Shown piece by piece: positions 7,574 to 16,061 of a stretch of DNA of 29,942 nt. A model generated the notes under the pieces. That model was not told the origin of the DNA, made no database searches, and saw only the letters and a list, made by a program, of their open reading frames with translations. The position numbers and the translations under genes are program-made. Each line of letters begins with the position of its first letter. Positions within the stretch are counted from its first letter, which is position 1. Origin of the DNA: Candidatus Aminicenantota bacterium. GTDB taxonomy: Bacteria > Acidobacteriota > Aminicenantia > Aminicenantales > UBA4085. The stretch spans positions 5,416 through 35,357 of the forward strand of contig PMCY01000062.1 in the NCBI GenBank assembly GCA_003154255.1. Direction: 5' to 3'.

Positions 7574-10048
7574 TCACTTCAGGATCAGCTCGATCTGGAT
7601 TTCCCGGCCGGCGGGCAACGACAGCCGGCGGCTTTTCGAAGCAGAGGCATTTTGAACCGCCGCTTCGCCTCTCTTGACCGTCATAGTACCGATCTCCGCT
7701 GGCGCGTCCAAGGTGATGTCCTGTTTCTTCTCGGATTTTAGAACGACCTGGATCGTTTGCCCGTCCCAATGCAAGTGCTTGATTTCGATCTGGCCTCGGC
7801 ACAGAACGCCGTCGATGGTCCCGGAAGGCCAGGCGGCCGGCCGCGCGGGCAGCAGCCGGATCACGCCGGGCTCCGACGCGACAAGCATTTTGATGAGGAC
7901 GGCCGGCAGGCCGCCGCTGATATCCATGTTGAACAGCTTCTTGGCGTTGTGTGTGGAGGCCAGGCTGCTGTACCAGTAGCGGTTGATGAGGGGGACCAGG
8001 CAACGATAGGCCAGGGCCGCGTCGCCCAGGCTGGCGGATGCCTGTCCCAATTGCACCAGCCCGAAGGACATGAATCCGCTTTGCTTTTCCCAGTTCGACC
8101 AGTGGCGATCAAGCTTCAGCCCGATTAGCCGTTTAAAGGCGGCCTGCAGCCTGGGACTCTTGGCGATTTCCTCGGGGACGCCGTCGAACAGGGCATAGAG
8201 CTGCGAAGAGTGGCGATGGTCGTAGTTGTCCTCCAGTTTAGGGGTCAGCCATTCCTTGATGGCCCCGTCCCCGTTGATCATATAGTCCGGCATCTTGGCC
8301 AGCATTTTTTCCCAAACGGGGATCTTCTCGGCATTGACGTTCAAGGCCCGCGAGGCCGTGATCGTGTTGTTTAAAAGCTCCTTGGCCGCTGCGACATCCA
8401 TGGCGGCGTTAAACGTCATCTGGGACTTGGTGTTCTTGGCCGAATTCTCCGGCGATTGCGCCGGACTGAAGACGTATCGTCCGTCGGGCCCTTCGTACAG
8501 ATAATCCTCGTAGAACAAGGCGGCTTTTTCCATGAACGGCAGGGCATGCCGGGCCAGGAACATCCGGTCTCCGGTGTAGAGGTAATAATCATAGAAAAAA
8601 TGGGCCGCCCAGGCGGCCCCGGCAGTCCAAAATTGACCCGGGAAATCCACGGCGAAAGCGTTGTTGAAGCCGCTGGTGGTCGATCGCGAAGGCAGGACGA
8701 TCCCCCGCGCTCCGAAGATCCGCTGGGCGTTGACTTCGAGATAAGGGACCAGCCATTCCATATAGGACGTATAGGCGAGCATGAGCTCGGGCATATGGCC
8801 CATGAGCAGGCTGGCGATGGCCGAAGGAACGTTCCCATTGTGAGTGAAGTCGCTGGCCCAAGGGGGATCATAGGTCCCGGCCCAGACGCCCTGCAGCGTC
8901 GGGGGCAGATCGCTCGTGCTCGAAATGATGTTGTAGCGGCCGGCGTCGAAAACCTTTTCGATGAGCGCCCTCGATGGCAAGGCGTCGGTCGATCGAGCGA
9001 TCAGCTGTTCCGATGTCAGCCGGCGGTCCGCGCCTCCTCCGAGATCCAGGCGCATCCGGCCGAAGATCTCGCCGTGGATTTTTTCGTGCCGCTTGAGCAG
9101 GCTCGCGTAATCGGCCGGAAGCCCGCCCAAGACGGTTTTTGTCTGATCGATCTTGCTCTTATCGAATTCGTCGAGTAGGGAGATATCGATGAAGACCAGA
9201 ACCTCGTCCGCCCCCGTGACCGTGAGGGCCCGGCCGTCGGCCGCGGCTTTGCCGTTCCGGGCGATGACCCGGGCGACTCCTTCAAGGCCCTGGATGCTGC
9301 CCGGATAGGCGTTGACGAAACCATTGCGATAAGTCAGGAAGAATTGATCGGCCGTCGAGGCGACGCGGTTGACGTTCGCTTTGAACCGCTTGTTTTCGGG
9401 TTCCCGGGGCTGCAGCTCCAGCCGGCAGCCGACCTTCCCCGGGCCCGGCCCCGTGATCGATAGGATGGCAACGCCGTCGGCCCGGGAAACGAATAACCGG
9501 CGCTCGAAAACACCGCGGCCGTCGGCCCAATGGACCGTCGTTTCGCCGGTCTGGAAATTCGTGGACCGCAGGTAATCCGTGATCCCGCCTTCCGCGCTCA
9601 TTTTGATCCGGAGATCAAAAGCCGGCATGAGCGGATCGGGATAGCGAAAATCCTTCTGCTCGGAGAGGTCAACGGCCAGTTGACTCGCCTGATCGTAAAG
9701 CCCGCGGTCGATCAGCCGCCGAATTTCGAACAATCTCGTGGCGGTCGGAGGCGGGAGCAACGGGGCTCCTTCCGGCACGAACATGTGCTTATGGCTGAAG
9801 ACGATGATCTCCTCGAGGGGACGGCTCAGAACGCTGGCTCCGATGGTGCCGTTTCCGCTCAGCAGGCCCTGCTCCCAGGTCGCCGCCGGCTCGGAACTGA
9901 TGAAACCGCGTTCGGGGACGGGGAGCATTTGGGAAGCCTGACCCGCGGAAACGGTCGAGGCGAAGGACGGGGCAGCGGAATTGCCCGCCCCGCCCGTGTT
10001 CAAGAGAACAAGTCCCATGACGGCCAGGGAAAAAAACGAATTTTTCAT
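7574..10048 (-). CDS. Secreted GH95 glycosidase (alpha-L-fucosidase or alpha-L-galactosidase)
   Basis: An 824-residue protein with a signal peptide (MKNSFFSLAVMGLVLL). GH95 enzymes are inverting and remove terminal alpha-1,2-L-fucose or, in some members, alpha-L-galactose. The N-terminal beta domain (LLSGNGTIGASVL) is followed by an alpha/alpha barrel with LQGVWAGTYDPPW. Counterparts of the AfcA catalytic residues are visible: Asn404 and Asn406 (THNGNVP), the acid Glu534 (SPENS), an Asp in NMDISGG, and DHRHSSQLYALFDG after the acid. The longer frame to 10117 adds 23 residues that are not signal-like; ATG 10048 follows GGAGGAG at about 10 nt. It starts 65 bp after the propeller-like gene, and a small CGGGA/TCCCG stem (10081-10096) lies in that gap. 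In a xylan-type locus, L-galactose caps are as plausible as fucose. Confidence 0.88.
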   Translation of the reverse strand: MKNSFFSLAVMGLVLLNTGGAGNSAAPSFASTVSAGQASQMLPVPERGFISSEPAATWEQGLLSGNGTIGASVLSRPLEEIIVFSHKHMFVPEGAPLLPPPTATRLFEIRRLIDRGLYDQASQLAVDLSEQKDFRYPDPLMPAFDLRIKMSAEGGITDYLRSTNFQTGETTVHWADGRGVFERRLFVSRADGVAILSITGPGPGKVGCRLELQPREPENKRFKANVNRVASTADQFFLTYRNGFVNAYPGSIQGLEGVARVIARNGKAAADGRALTVTGADEVLVFIDISLLDEFDKSKIDQTKTVLGGLPADYASLLKRHEKIHGEIFGRMRLDLGGGADRRLTSEQLIARSTDALPSRALIEKVFDAGRYNIISSTSDLPPTLQGVWAGTYDPPWASDFTHNGNVPSAIASLLMGHMPELMLAYTSYMEWLVPYLEVNAQRIFGARGIVLPSRSTTSGFNNAFAVDFPGQFWTAGAAWAAHFFYDYYLYTGDRMFLARHALPFMEKAALFYEDYLYEGPDGRYVFSPAQSPENSAKNTKSQMTFNAAMDVAAAKELLNNTITASRALNVNAEKIPVWEKMLAKMPDYMINGDGAIKEWLTPKLEDNYDHRHSSQLYALFDGVPEEIAKSPRLQAAFKRLIGLKLDRHWSNWEKQSGFMSFGLVQLGQASASLGDAALAYRCLVPLINRYWYSSLASTHNAKKLFNMDISGGLPAVLIKMLVASEPGVIRLLPARPAAWPSGTIDGVLCRGQIEIKHLHWDGQTIQVVLKSEKKQDITLDAPAEIGTMTVKRGEAAVQNASASKSRRLSLPAGREIQIELILK

Positions 10049-10113
10049 CTCCGTTGATCTCCTCCCATGAGGCAAATGGACGGGAACAAAATCCCGGCCT
10101 TCATTCCCGGTCC

Positions 10114-11883
10114 TCATTCCTTGAAGACCGCGATCTCGGCCAGTCCCGCGTTCCGTGTCTCCTTGGACACCGTGTTCACGGCGAACACGATCCAGGAGAC
10201 CTGTTTAGGCGGAAAGGCGACTTCCCTGGCTGATCGGGCGTCGTTGGGGAGCTCGCCCACCTTAACGGCACTCCCGTCGCTGAACAAGAGTACGCCAGAG
10301 GTTATATGATCATTCAGGTTCGGCAGGTCGAACAACCAGACCCGACGAATGGTTTGAAGGGAATCCCAAGTGAGCCGCAGGACGGCGGTTTCCCTCTCTT
10401 CGAGACTCACCCAAGAATGGGAGCTGATGGGATTCTTGAGATCGACAATGCCGTCCACAGCGCCTTCTCCGAAATATTGGATCAATTCGGTGAAGGGTTT
10501 ATTTTTCTTGTTGACCGAGGATACATTGATCCTGGCCCGGAGGGCGACGTTGGCATCGCTCTTGAGCGGGTCCGCCGCGGCCTTGCCCGCGTATTGAGCA
10601 AGGGTGGCCGCCGCGGCCGGGTCCAACAGCTTGATTTCCTGAAGGGTCCAGGCATAGCGGCTCCCCATCGGATCGGCCACGGTCCGATTGCCGAAGTAGC
10701 TTTTATGGAAGTTCGCCGAATAGCTGAGCCAGGCTGTCCGGCCGTCGGAGCTGATGAATTTCGACGGGAACGTCAGAAAATAGCCTTGACGCCCAAATTT
10801 GTTCATGAACGTTATGAGGCGGTAAGGGCCGGTGATATCATCGGCTTCCAAAAAATAGGAATTCATGTCTTCCACGCCCGGCCAACCGTCGGTGACGCAC
10901 ATCAAATATTTCTTAAGGGGCGCATCATAGGTGATGGTCGTACAACCCATGCGGTGACGCCAGGCGGTGAGCGGCTTGATATCAGCAAACTTCCGCGACC
11001 AGACGGGTCGTCCGTCCGCGCCGCGGCCGGCATAGAATTCGTAGGCCGCGACGTCGTTGATGGTGCCGGGGCTCGGGGTGACGCGGGCCAGATAGGCGGC
11101 GTCCCCGGCAATCCAGCTGTTTCCGGCGATCCGAGGGGCCGGGTCGTTCTCCAGGAAGCCGTGACCGACGAGATACGCCTTCCCGTCCGGTGAATGCTCC
11201 ATGTTCCGGCCGAAATCAACGAAATGGGGCGTTCCCATTTTCACTTGCCGCCCGCCCTTTCCCGATTCCGGGAAGAGGGGCTTTCCGGGCGAGAGCGGGC
11301 TTGGGATCCAGGTCTTGCCGTAATCCTTGGAGATCCGGAATCCCGGCACCGGACCGCAGATGGCCCAGCTGTACTGATCGCGGTATTCCGGCCGGGACTG
11401 ATCAAAATCAACGCAGTACGTCCCATAATACCAGATTCCGTCATGAACGAGGTTGGCGCTGGGATAGCGCCCCCCATAGGGCGCGGCTGAAGCCGGCTCC
11501 GTTCCCAGAGACGAAACCGCCAAGCGGAGCGGATCGTCTCCGACGATCCTGGCATTTCCTGTGTGCGCCTTGGCCCCGTTCGAATTGCAGCTTTCCTCGC
11601 CGATTTCTCCGTCGGTCCAACCGCTATACATATTTCCATCGGACGCCCAAGCGGGATACCATGTATCAGCGTCCGTATAAGAGACATAATTCCGGGTAAA
11701 GCCAACCGCCGTTATATCCTTTGAGGGCTCCAAGGGGCAACCTTCGGGGACTTCGGATTTCCAAATCGAGGTCGGCCAGTCCTGCGAGGTATAAGGAATG
11801 TCGATCTCTTTGATCGGCGCTGAGCAGCGGACGATAAAAACAAGAAGTAGGCTCAGGATAAAAGGACGGAAACGGGTTATCAT
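10114..11883 (-). CDS. Secreted beta-propeller-like protein with C-terminal discoidin-like (DUF7402-type) domain
   Basis: A 589-residue exported protein. The signal segment MITRFRPFILSLLLVFIVRC ends at a cysteine, but the preceding Arg makes it an atypical lipobox. Residues about 40-430 hold repeated aromatic/Asp-rich blade-like motifs (DTWYPAWASDGNMY, HDGIWYYGTYC, FRISKDYGKTW, PHFVDFG, AYLVGHG, WRHRMGCTTITYD, AWLSYSANF), the style of five-bladed GH43/GH117/sialidase-like propellers; no family is certain. The last ~140 residues (NVALRARINVSS ... LFDLPN ... LLFSDGSAVKVG) match the discoidin-like DUF7402 pattern, probably glycan binding. ATG 11883 has AAAAGGAG 5 nt upstream and is preferred over the longer frame to 12051, whose extra N-terminus runs into the operator region. 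It is the first gene of the operon downstream of the ROK gene. It could be a glycosidase or a binding protein. Confidence 0.75.
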   Translation of the reverse strand: MITRFRPFILSLLLVFIVRCSAPIKEIDIPYTSQDWPTSIWKSEVPEGCPLEPSKDITAVGFTRNYVSYTDADTWYPAWASDGNMYSGWTDGEIGEESCNSNGAKAHTGNARIVGDDPLRLAVSSLGTEPASAAPYGGRYPSANLVHDGIWYYGTYCVDFDQSRPEYRDQYSWAICGPVPGFRISKDYGKTWIPSPLSPGKPLFPESGKGGRQVKMGTPHFVDFGRNMEHSPDGKAYLVGHGFLENDPAPRIAGNSWIAGDAAYLARVTPSPGTINDVAAYEFYAGRGADGRPVWSRKFADIKPLTAWRHRMGCTTITYDAPLKKYLMCVTDGWPGVEDMNSYFLEADDITGPYRLITFMNKFGRQGYFLTFPSKFISSDGRTAWLSYSANFHKSYFGNRTVADPMGSRYAWTLQEIKLLDPAAAATLAQYAGKAAADPLKSDANVALRARINVSSVNKKNKPFTELIQYFGEGAVDGIVDLKNPISSHSWVSLEERETAVLRLTWDSLQTIRRVWLFDLPNLNDHITSGVLLFSDGSAVKVGELPNDARSAREVAFPPKQVSWIVFAVNTVSKETRNAGLAEIAVFKE

Positions 11884-12138
11884 GATGGCTCCTTTTGTAA
11901 GGCTCCTCAATTCTGTCATGAGCGTTCGCGTCCCGGCGTGTCTGCGTAGAAGACATATTTGCGTTCCGGAAGCCATCGGCCGGAACAATGGAAAGCTGGG
12001 AAAACGGATTCTATTTTTAAAAGATGAAACCCGCTGAGTTGAGCAACACAACGCGTTGAACGTATGTTGCTAACTCTTAGAAAGTTTCCGATACAACGAT
12101 TAAAAATCATTGCTTTTTAAAAAAAAGAGTTTTCCGCT
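11884..12138. other. 255-bp regulatory gap upstream of the hydrolase operon
   Basis: Apart from the inverted repeat at 12036-12076, the part next to the ROK stop is very AT-rich: on the minus strand a T8 run is followed by AAAAAG, then GATTTTTAATC (plus 12099-12109). No GC-rich stem precedes the T-run, so termination after the ROK gene is uncertain. I cannot place a strong promoter; weak boxes lie between about 12020 and 12070. Confidence 0.4.
12036..12076. promoter_or_regulatory. Candidate ROK operator: large inverted repeat
   Basis: GAGTTGAGCAACA (12036-12048) faces TGTTGCTAACTC (12065-12076); the arms are complementary apart from one extra base. Between them is the perfect palindrome CAACGCGTTG (12049-12058). 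It lies between the ROK gene and the first gene of the hydrolase operon. The outer arms resemble the TTAG...AACA half-sites known for XylR-type ROK repressors. On the minus strand TTGCTC from one arm could serve as a -35 box, so binding would block transcription. Both the operator role and the link to this ROK protein are inferred. Confidence 0.55.
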
Positions 12139-13395
12139 TTAAGACCTCGCCAGACCCTTATCATGGTTGAGACTCAAGACTTCATTCAGAACCAAGGAAA
12201 CAGCACCCATAACTGCCGTTTTTAAACCGAACGTCGCCGGCCTTATGGACACGTTGGATGAGATCATTTTGAGGGATCGTGCATTGATCGTTTTCCGGAC
12301 CTTCTCAAAAAGGATATCCCCTGCCTGAGCCACGCCGCCGCCGATGACGACGGCTTCGGGGCTGAAGAGGTTGATCAGGGCGGCGATGCCGATTCCGAGG
12401 TATTCCATGGCCCTGTCGAAAACGTTCCATGCCAGGGCATCTCCTTGTTTGGCCGCGGCGGCGACCATTTCCGCGGTCACCTTGGCGATTTCGCCTCCGC
12501 ACTGATCGAAAAGGATACTCCGTTCTCCATCGGCCAGGCGTGTTTTCGCTGATCGGGCAATGGCATTGCCGGAAGCGAGGGCTTCCAGACAGCCGAAGTT
12601 GCCGCAGTCGCATTGGACAAGGCTGTCCTTGTTCAGGGTGATATGTCCGAATTCGCCGGCCATGCCCAACGGTCCGTACAACGGTTTCCCGTCGATGATG
12701 ATACCCGCGCCGATGCCGTAGCCCACATTGACGCAAATGAAGTTCTTGAACTGTTTCCCTAAGCCGAACCATCGCTCGCCCATGGCCATGACCCGGGTAA
12801 CGTTGTCGAAGATAATGGGATAATGATGATCCCGGGACAGGAATTCGACGATATCGACATTGTGCCAATGGAAATCCGGAGAGAATTCCACGATGTTGCG
12901 CGTCCGGTTGATGAGGCCGGCCACGGCCATGCCGATTCCGTAGATGCGTTTTTCTTTGACCGAGGGTTCGTTGATCAGACTCCCGATGACGTCGGACGTG
13001 CGCCGCATGACGCTGGCGAATCCTTCTTGGACGCACGTCGGCGTGTTAACCTCGGCGATGATCTTGGCTTCGAAATCGGTTAGGACCCCGTAGATGTTCG
13101 TTGTCCCCAGATCGATGCCGACGATGAAGTTCTTGCGGTCGGAGAATTTGAGCAGCGTGGGACGCCGCCCTCCCTGCGAAACGCCTTCCCCGATCTCCCG
13201 AGCCAGGCCTTCCGTTAAAAGGTCATCGACGATCCGGGAGATGGTCGGCGCGCTCAATCCGCTGATCTTGGCGATATCCGCCCGGGAGGGGCTTTCGCTG
13301 CTCCGGATGATGTTGAGCACCTTAATTTTGTTGAGGCGGTTGATATACCGGGCACCGCCGAGCGGATCGGCGGATTTATGTGTTCTTTTATTCAT
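12139..13395 (-). CDS. ROK-family transcriptional regulator (NagC/XylR type)
   Basis: A 418-residue protein: an N-terminal winged helix-turn-helix (about 36-61, SRADIAKISGLSAPTISRIV) joined to a ROK sugar-kinase fold. Seen: the nucleotide-loop-like GIDLGTTN near 93-100, and the ROK zinc motif CDCGNFGCLE (Cys262, Cys264, Cys269, with His251 upstream). The stretch where ROK kinases carry the catalytic Asp (ND) reads FDNVTRV here, with Val at that place, so it probably senses sugar without phosphorylating it. Start ATG 13395 has AGGAAGG 7 nt upstream; the longer frame begins with a TTG at 13482 without a ribosome site. It is transcribed toward the hydrolase operon and divergently from the GH63 gene, and is well placed to regulate both. 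The ligand (for example xylose) is not known. Confidence 0.92.
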   Translation of the reverse strand: MNKRTHKSADPLGGARYINRLNKIKVLNIIRSSESPSRADIAKISGLSAPTISRIVDDLLTEGLAREIGEGVSQGGRRPTLLKFSDRKNFIVGIDLGTTNIYGVLTDFEAKIIAEVNTPTCVQEGFASVMRRTSDVIGSLINEPSVKEKRIYGIGMAVAGLINRTRNIVEFSPDFHWHNVDIVEFLSRDHHYPIIFDNVTRVMAMGERWFGLGKQFKNFICVNVGYGIGAGIIIDGKPLYGPLGMAGEFGHITLNKDSLVQCDCGNFGCLEALASGNAIARSAKTRLADGERSILFDQCGGEIAKVTAEMVAAAAKQGDALAWNVFDRAMEYLGIGIAALINLFSPEAVVIGGGVAQAGDILFEKVRKTINARSLKMISSNVSIRPATFGLKTAVMGAVSLVLNEVLSLNHDKGLARS

Positions 13396-13465
13396 GGAGA
13401 ACCCTTCCTCTTTTTTAACATAATTTATTAAACCCTGTCCAACATCCAAATATTTCGAGGCATTA

Positions 13466-13494
13466 TTGTAACATTTTTCCAAGTGTTTTATTAT
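13466..13494 (+). promoter_or_regulatory. Sigma-70-like promoter for the GH63 gene cluster
   Basis: TTGTAA (13466-13471), a 17-bp spacer and TATTAT (13489-13494; 5 of 6 to TATAAT) predict a start near 13501. This excludes the upstream in-frame GTG at 13483 as the translation start of the GH63-type gene. Confidence 0.6.
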
Positions 13495-13510
13495 CGAGCA
13501 ACGAGGAGAA

Positions 13511-13543
13511 ATGAATCCGAGGCATCGCCGGGAGGAAACGTGA
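13511..13543 (+). CDS. Possible 10-codon leader peptide overlapping the GH63 start
   Basis: ATG 13511 is preceded by GAGGAG with a 2-nt gap and encodes MNPRHRREET. Its TGA stop (13541-13543) overlaps the GTG start of the next gene (13540-13542) as GTGA, the arrangement used for translational coupling. Only its position and ribosome site support it; it may be chance. Confidence 0.3.
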   Translation: MNPRHRREET

Positions 13544-15489
13544 AAATCCGCGCATCCACAGGCAGCCGTGCGGGATTCAGGATCGGTCGATCTTCTTTCC
13601 TGTTCGGGATCCTGATCGTCACGGTTCTTCCCGCGCTGGACGGCCGAGGCATGATCCCCATGGCCGGCGGCGCGCGGGCGGAGACATCCAAGCCCTATCT
13701 TGAACTTAACAAACGATTGCTGGCCGGATGGAATACCTGGGATGCGGAAAACGTCCTATCCGCTATCTTTTTGCCCGATGGAATGGCCATCACCCTGGAA
13801 ATCGAAAGCCGGGGCCGGAAAATCGCCGGCCCGCACCTGGGCCAAAACGAGATCCCCGGATTGGACATCACGCCCGGAGGCCATGCCTATGATGGGTCGT
13901 ATTCGGAGATGACCATCCACTGGCAGGCCATGGCCATTAGCGTGCAAACGGCCGCGGAGGGCCGGGATATCGACATCCTCGTGTCCAATGACAAGCCGGG
14001 TGTCCCGGCCACCCTGACCATCATCCCCGAAATGAAGTGGGGTCGGCCGGGGACCATCACCCGCGAAGGATCCGTCATCCGCGCCAAAGTCGCCGGGAAA
14101 GTCTGGAACGTGCGCGTCTCCGGCCCCGTGATGCCGGCTGGGACAGAAATTTCTCAACCGCGGCTGGCCGTATCGCTGAGTGACAAAGTCGGCCTCTCGA
14201 CCCGCCCCGAATTCGGGCTGGAGCAAATTGAAAATTCGGTGGCGGCGGCCCGCGAGAAACATGAGCGGCGGCGGATCGCCTATGGAGATCGTCAGGACAT
14301 CTATGACGCCCTGCAGTCGGTCCTGGCCTGGAATACGGTATACGACGAAGCGAAGGCCCGGATCATCACGCCTGTCAGCCGGAGCTGGTGCTATGGAAAC
14401 GGATTTGTGTTGTTCGAATGGGACACCTATTTCGCCTGCTACATGCTGTCCCTGGATAATAAGGATCTGGCTTATGCGAATCTGATGGCCATCACCAAGG
14501 AGATCACCCCCGGCGGATTCGTCCCGAACGTGACTACCAAGAAAAACAAGAGCTCCGATCGTTCCCAGCCTCCGGTCGGGTCCATGGTCGTCAAGACCGT
14601 TTACCAGAGGCACCGGGACAAATGGATTCTGGAGGCCCTCTTCCCCGATCTATTGTCCTGGAACCGCTGGTGGGCTAGAAACCGGGACTGGGATGGCTAT
14701 CTCTGCTGGGGATCCGACCCCATTCCCATTGGACCGGAAACCGGGACTCTGGACAAGAAAGCGATCCATCAATTGCTGGGCGCGAAATTCGAATCGGGCC
14801 TCGATGATTCGCCCATGTATGACGATGTTTCCTTCGATCCCCGCCGCAACTTGATGGGGCTGGCCGACGTAGGCTTGATGAGCCTGTATATCATGGACTG
14901 CCGGGCCCTGGCCGACATCGCCGGGATTTTAAAGAATCCGTCCGTCGAAAAAGAGCTGCGCGACAGGGCCGCCCGATATGCCCGCGCCCTGGAGACTCTG
15001 TGGGATGAAAAAACTGGCTTATATCTGAATAAGAACCTGTCCACCGGGGAATTGAGCCGCCGCAAATCCCCGACCTTGTTTTATCCGCTGTTGGCCCGAG
15101 TGCCATCGCGGAAAAAGGCGGAGCGGATGATCAAGGAGCATTTCTATAATCCCAAGGAGTTTTGGGGCGACTGGGTCCTGCCTTCGATCGCCCGGGATGA
15201 TCCGGCCTATTCCGACACGTATTGGCGGGGGCGCATCTGGGGACCCATGAATTTTCTCGTCTACCTGGGCCTCTGCAACTATGACCTGGGCCAAGCCCGG
15301 GCCGATCTGGCGGCCCGCTCCCGGGAGCTTCTACTCCAATCCTGGCGGAAATCACGGACCGTTCACGAAAACTACAACCCCTTCAACGGGGCCGGGACCA
15401 GCGATGATTATTATCACTGGGGCGCCTTGTTGGGATTCATGACGTTCATCGAAGACAGGCGGGTCCGGCGGCCGGAGAGTCCGCGCTGA
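13540..15489 (+). CDS. Secreted GH63-type glycosidase (alpha-glucosidase / mannosylglycerate hydrolase-like)
   Basis: A 649-residue protein. GTG 13540 is chosen because GGAGG lies 4 nt upstream, the promoter rules out 13483, and the N-terminus then forms a signal peptide (hydrophobic SFLFGILIVTVLPAL). An N-terminal beta-sandwich (about 45-240) is followed by an (alpha/alpha)6 barrel with the GH63/GH37 pattern: FEWDTYFACYM, GLDDSPMYDD (acid Asp near 422-423), YWRGRIWGPMNFLVYLGL, and VHENYNPFNG (likely base Glu near 610). GH63 bacterial members act on alpha-glucosides, alpha-mannosyl-glycerate or related small glycosides. The usual GEG after NPFxG reads GAG here, so substrate may differ. First gene of the plus-strand run; 25 bp precede the sulfatase remnant. 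Confidence 0.82.
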   Translation: MKIRASTGSRAGFRIGRSSFLFGILIVTVLPALDGRGMIPMAGGARAETSKPYLELNKRLLAGWNTWDAENVLSAIFLPDGMAITLEIESRGRKIAGPHLGQNEIPGLDITPGGHAYDGSYSEMTIHWQAMAISVQTAAEGRDIDILVSNDKPGVPATLTIIPEMKWGRPGTITREGSVIRAKVAGKVWNVRVSGPVMPAGTEISQPRLAVSLSDKVGLSTRPEFGLEQIENSVAAAREKHERRRIAYGDRQDIYDALQSVLAWNTVYDEAKARIITPVSRSWCYGNGFVLFEWDTYFACYMLSLDNKDLAYANLMAITKEITPGGFVPNVTTKKNKSSDRSQPPVGSMVVKTVYQRHRDKWILEALFPDLLSWNRWWARNRDWDGYLCWGSDPIPIGPETGTLDKKAIHQLLGAKFESGLDDSPMYDDVSFDPRRNLMGLADVGLMSLYIMDCRALADIAGILKNPSVEKELRDRAARYARALETLWDEKTGLYLNKNLSTGELSRRKSPTLFYPLLARVPSRKKAERMIKEHFYNPKEFWGDWVLPSIARDDPAYSDTYWRGRIWGPMNFLVYLGLCNYDLGQARADLAARSRELLLQSWRKSRTVHENYNPFNGAGTSDDYYHWGALLGFMTFIEDRRVRRPESPR

Positions 15490-15514
15490 GACCGATCCGG
15501 AGAGGACAAACGCC

Positions 15515-16045
15515 GTGATCAATCGCCGCAAGTTCCTGGATAAAAGCCTGGCCGCCGGGCTGGGCGGAGACCTGTCCCTGACATCCCTGGAAGCGCGGCG
15601 GACGGCTCGAGCTCCGAAAACCCCGCCGCCCCAAGCCCGCAGCGGGAATCCGGACATCATTTTCCTTATGACGGACCAACAGCGCGGGGACGCGCTGGGA
15701 AGGCTGAATCCCCATATCCAAACGCCCGGCCTCGACCGTCTGGCCCGGGAGGGCGTGATCTTCCGGCAGGCGGCCTGCCAATCGCCCTCCTGCGTCCCCA
15801 GCCGCAATTCCCTGATGTTCGGCCTTAACCCGTCGCAGCTGGGCGTTCGTTCCAATGGCTCTCATTCCATCGGCGATTCCCGCATGCCCTGCGACCCCCG
15901 GCCCGCGCGCCTGCAAAAAGCCGGATACCAAACGGCCGGTTTCGGAAAAACACATTGGGGCCGGACGGACGAACCGAAATCAACTCGCGGATTCGAGATC
16001 CGCCTGGACGGGCTTTCCCGTCGGGAAGGGATAGATCCACGGTAA
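15515..16045 (+). pseudogene. Truncated family S1 sulfatase (N-terminal third only)
   Basis: A 176-residue frame; complete sulfatases of this family are about 450-550. Seen: a Tat-like leader (NRRKFL near 3-8), the start of the alkaline-phosphatase fold with metal-binding TDQQRGD (Asp54, Gln55), the formylglycine-forming motif CVPSR (Cys93-Arg96), and GKTHWG (Lys145, His147). The frame stops shortly after STRGFE, where intact enzymes continue for some 300 residues including the remaining metal ligands. No continuation is seen in the other frames, and the next gene starts 16 bp later, so the loss looks like a deletion rather than a frameshift. GTG 15515 has GGAGAGGA about 9 nt upstream. It is unlikely to be active. 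A deletion in the assembly is the alternative. Confidence 0.8.
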
Positions 16046-16061
16046 TCAAGAGGTGTGAAAA

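Noticed and set aside
12099..12138. T8 run after the ROK gene as a terminator
   Set aside because: No GC-rich stem precedes the T-run on the minus strand, so I do not call it a terminator.
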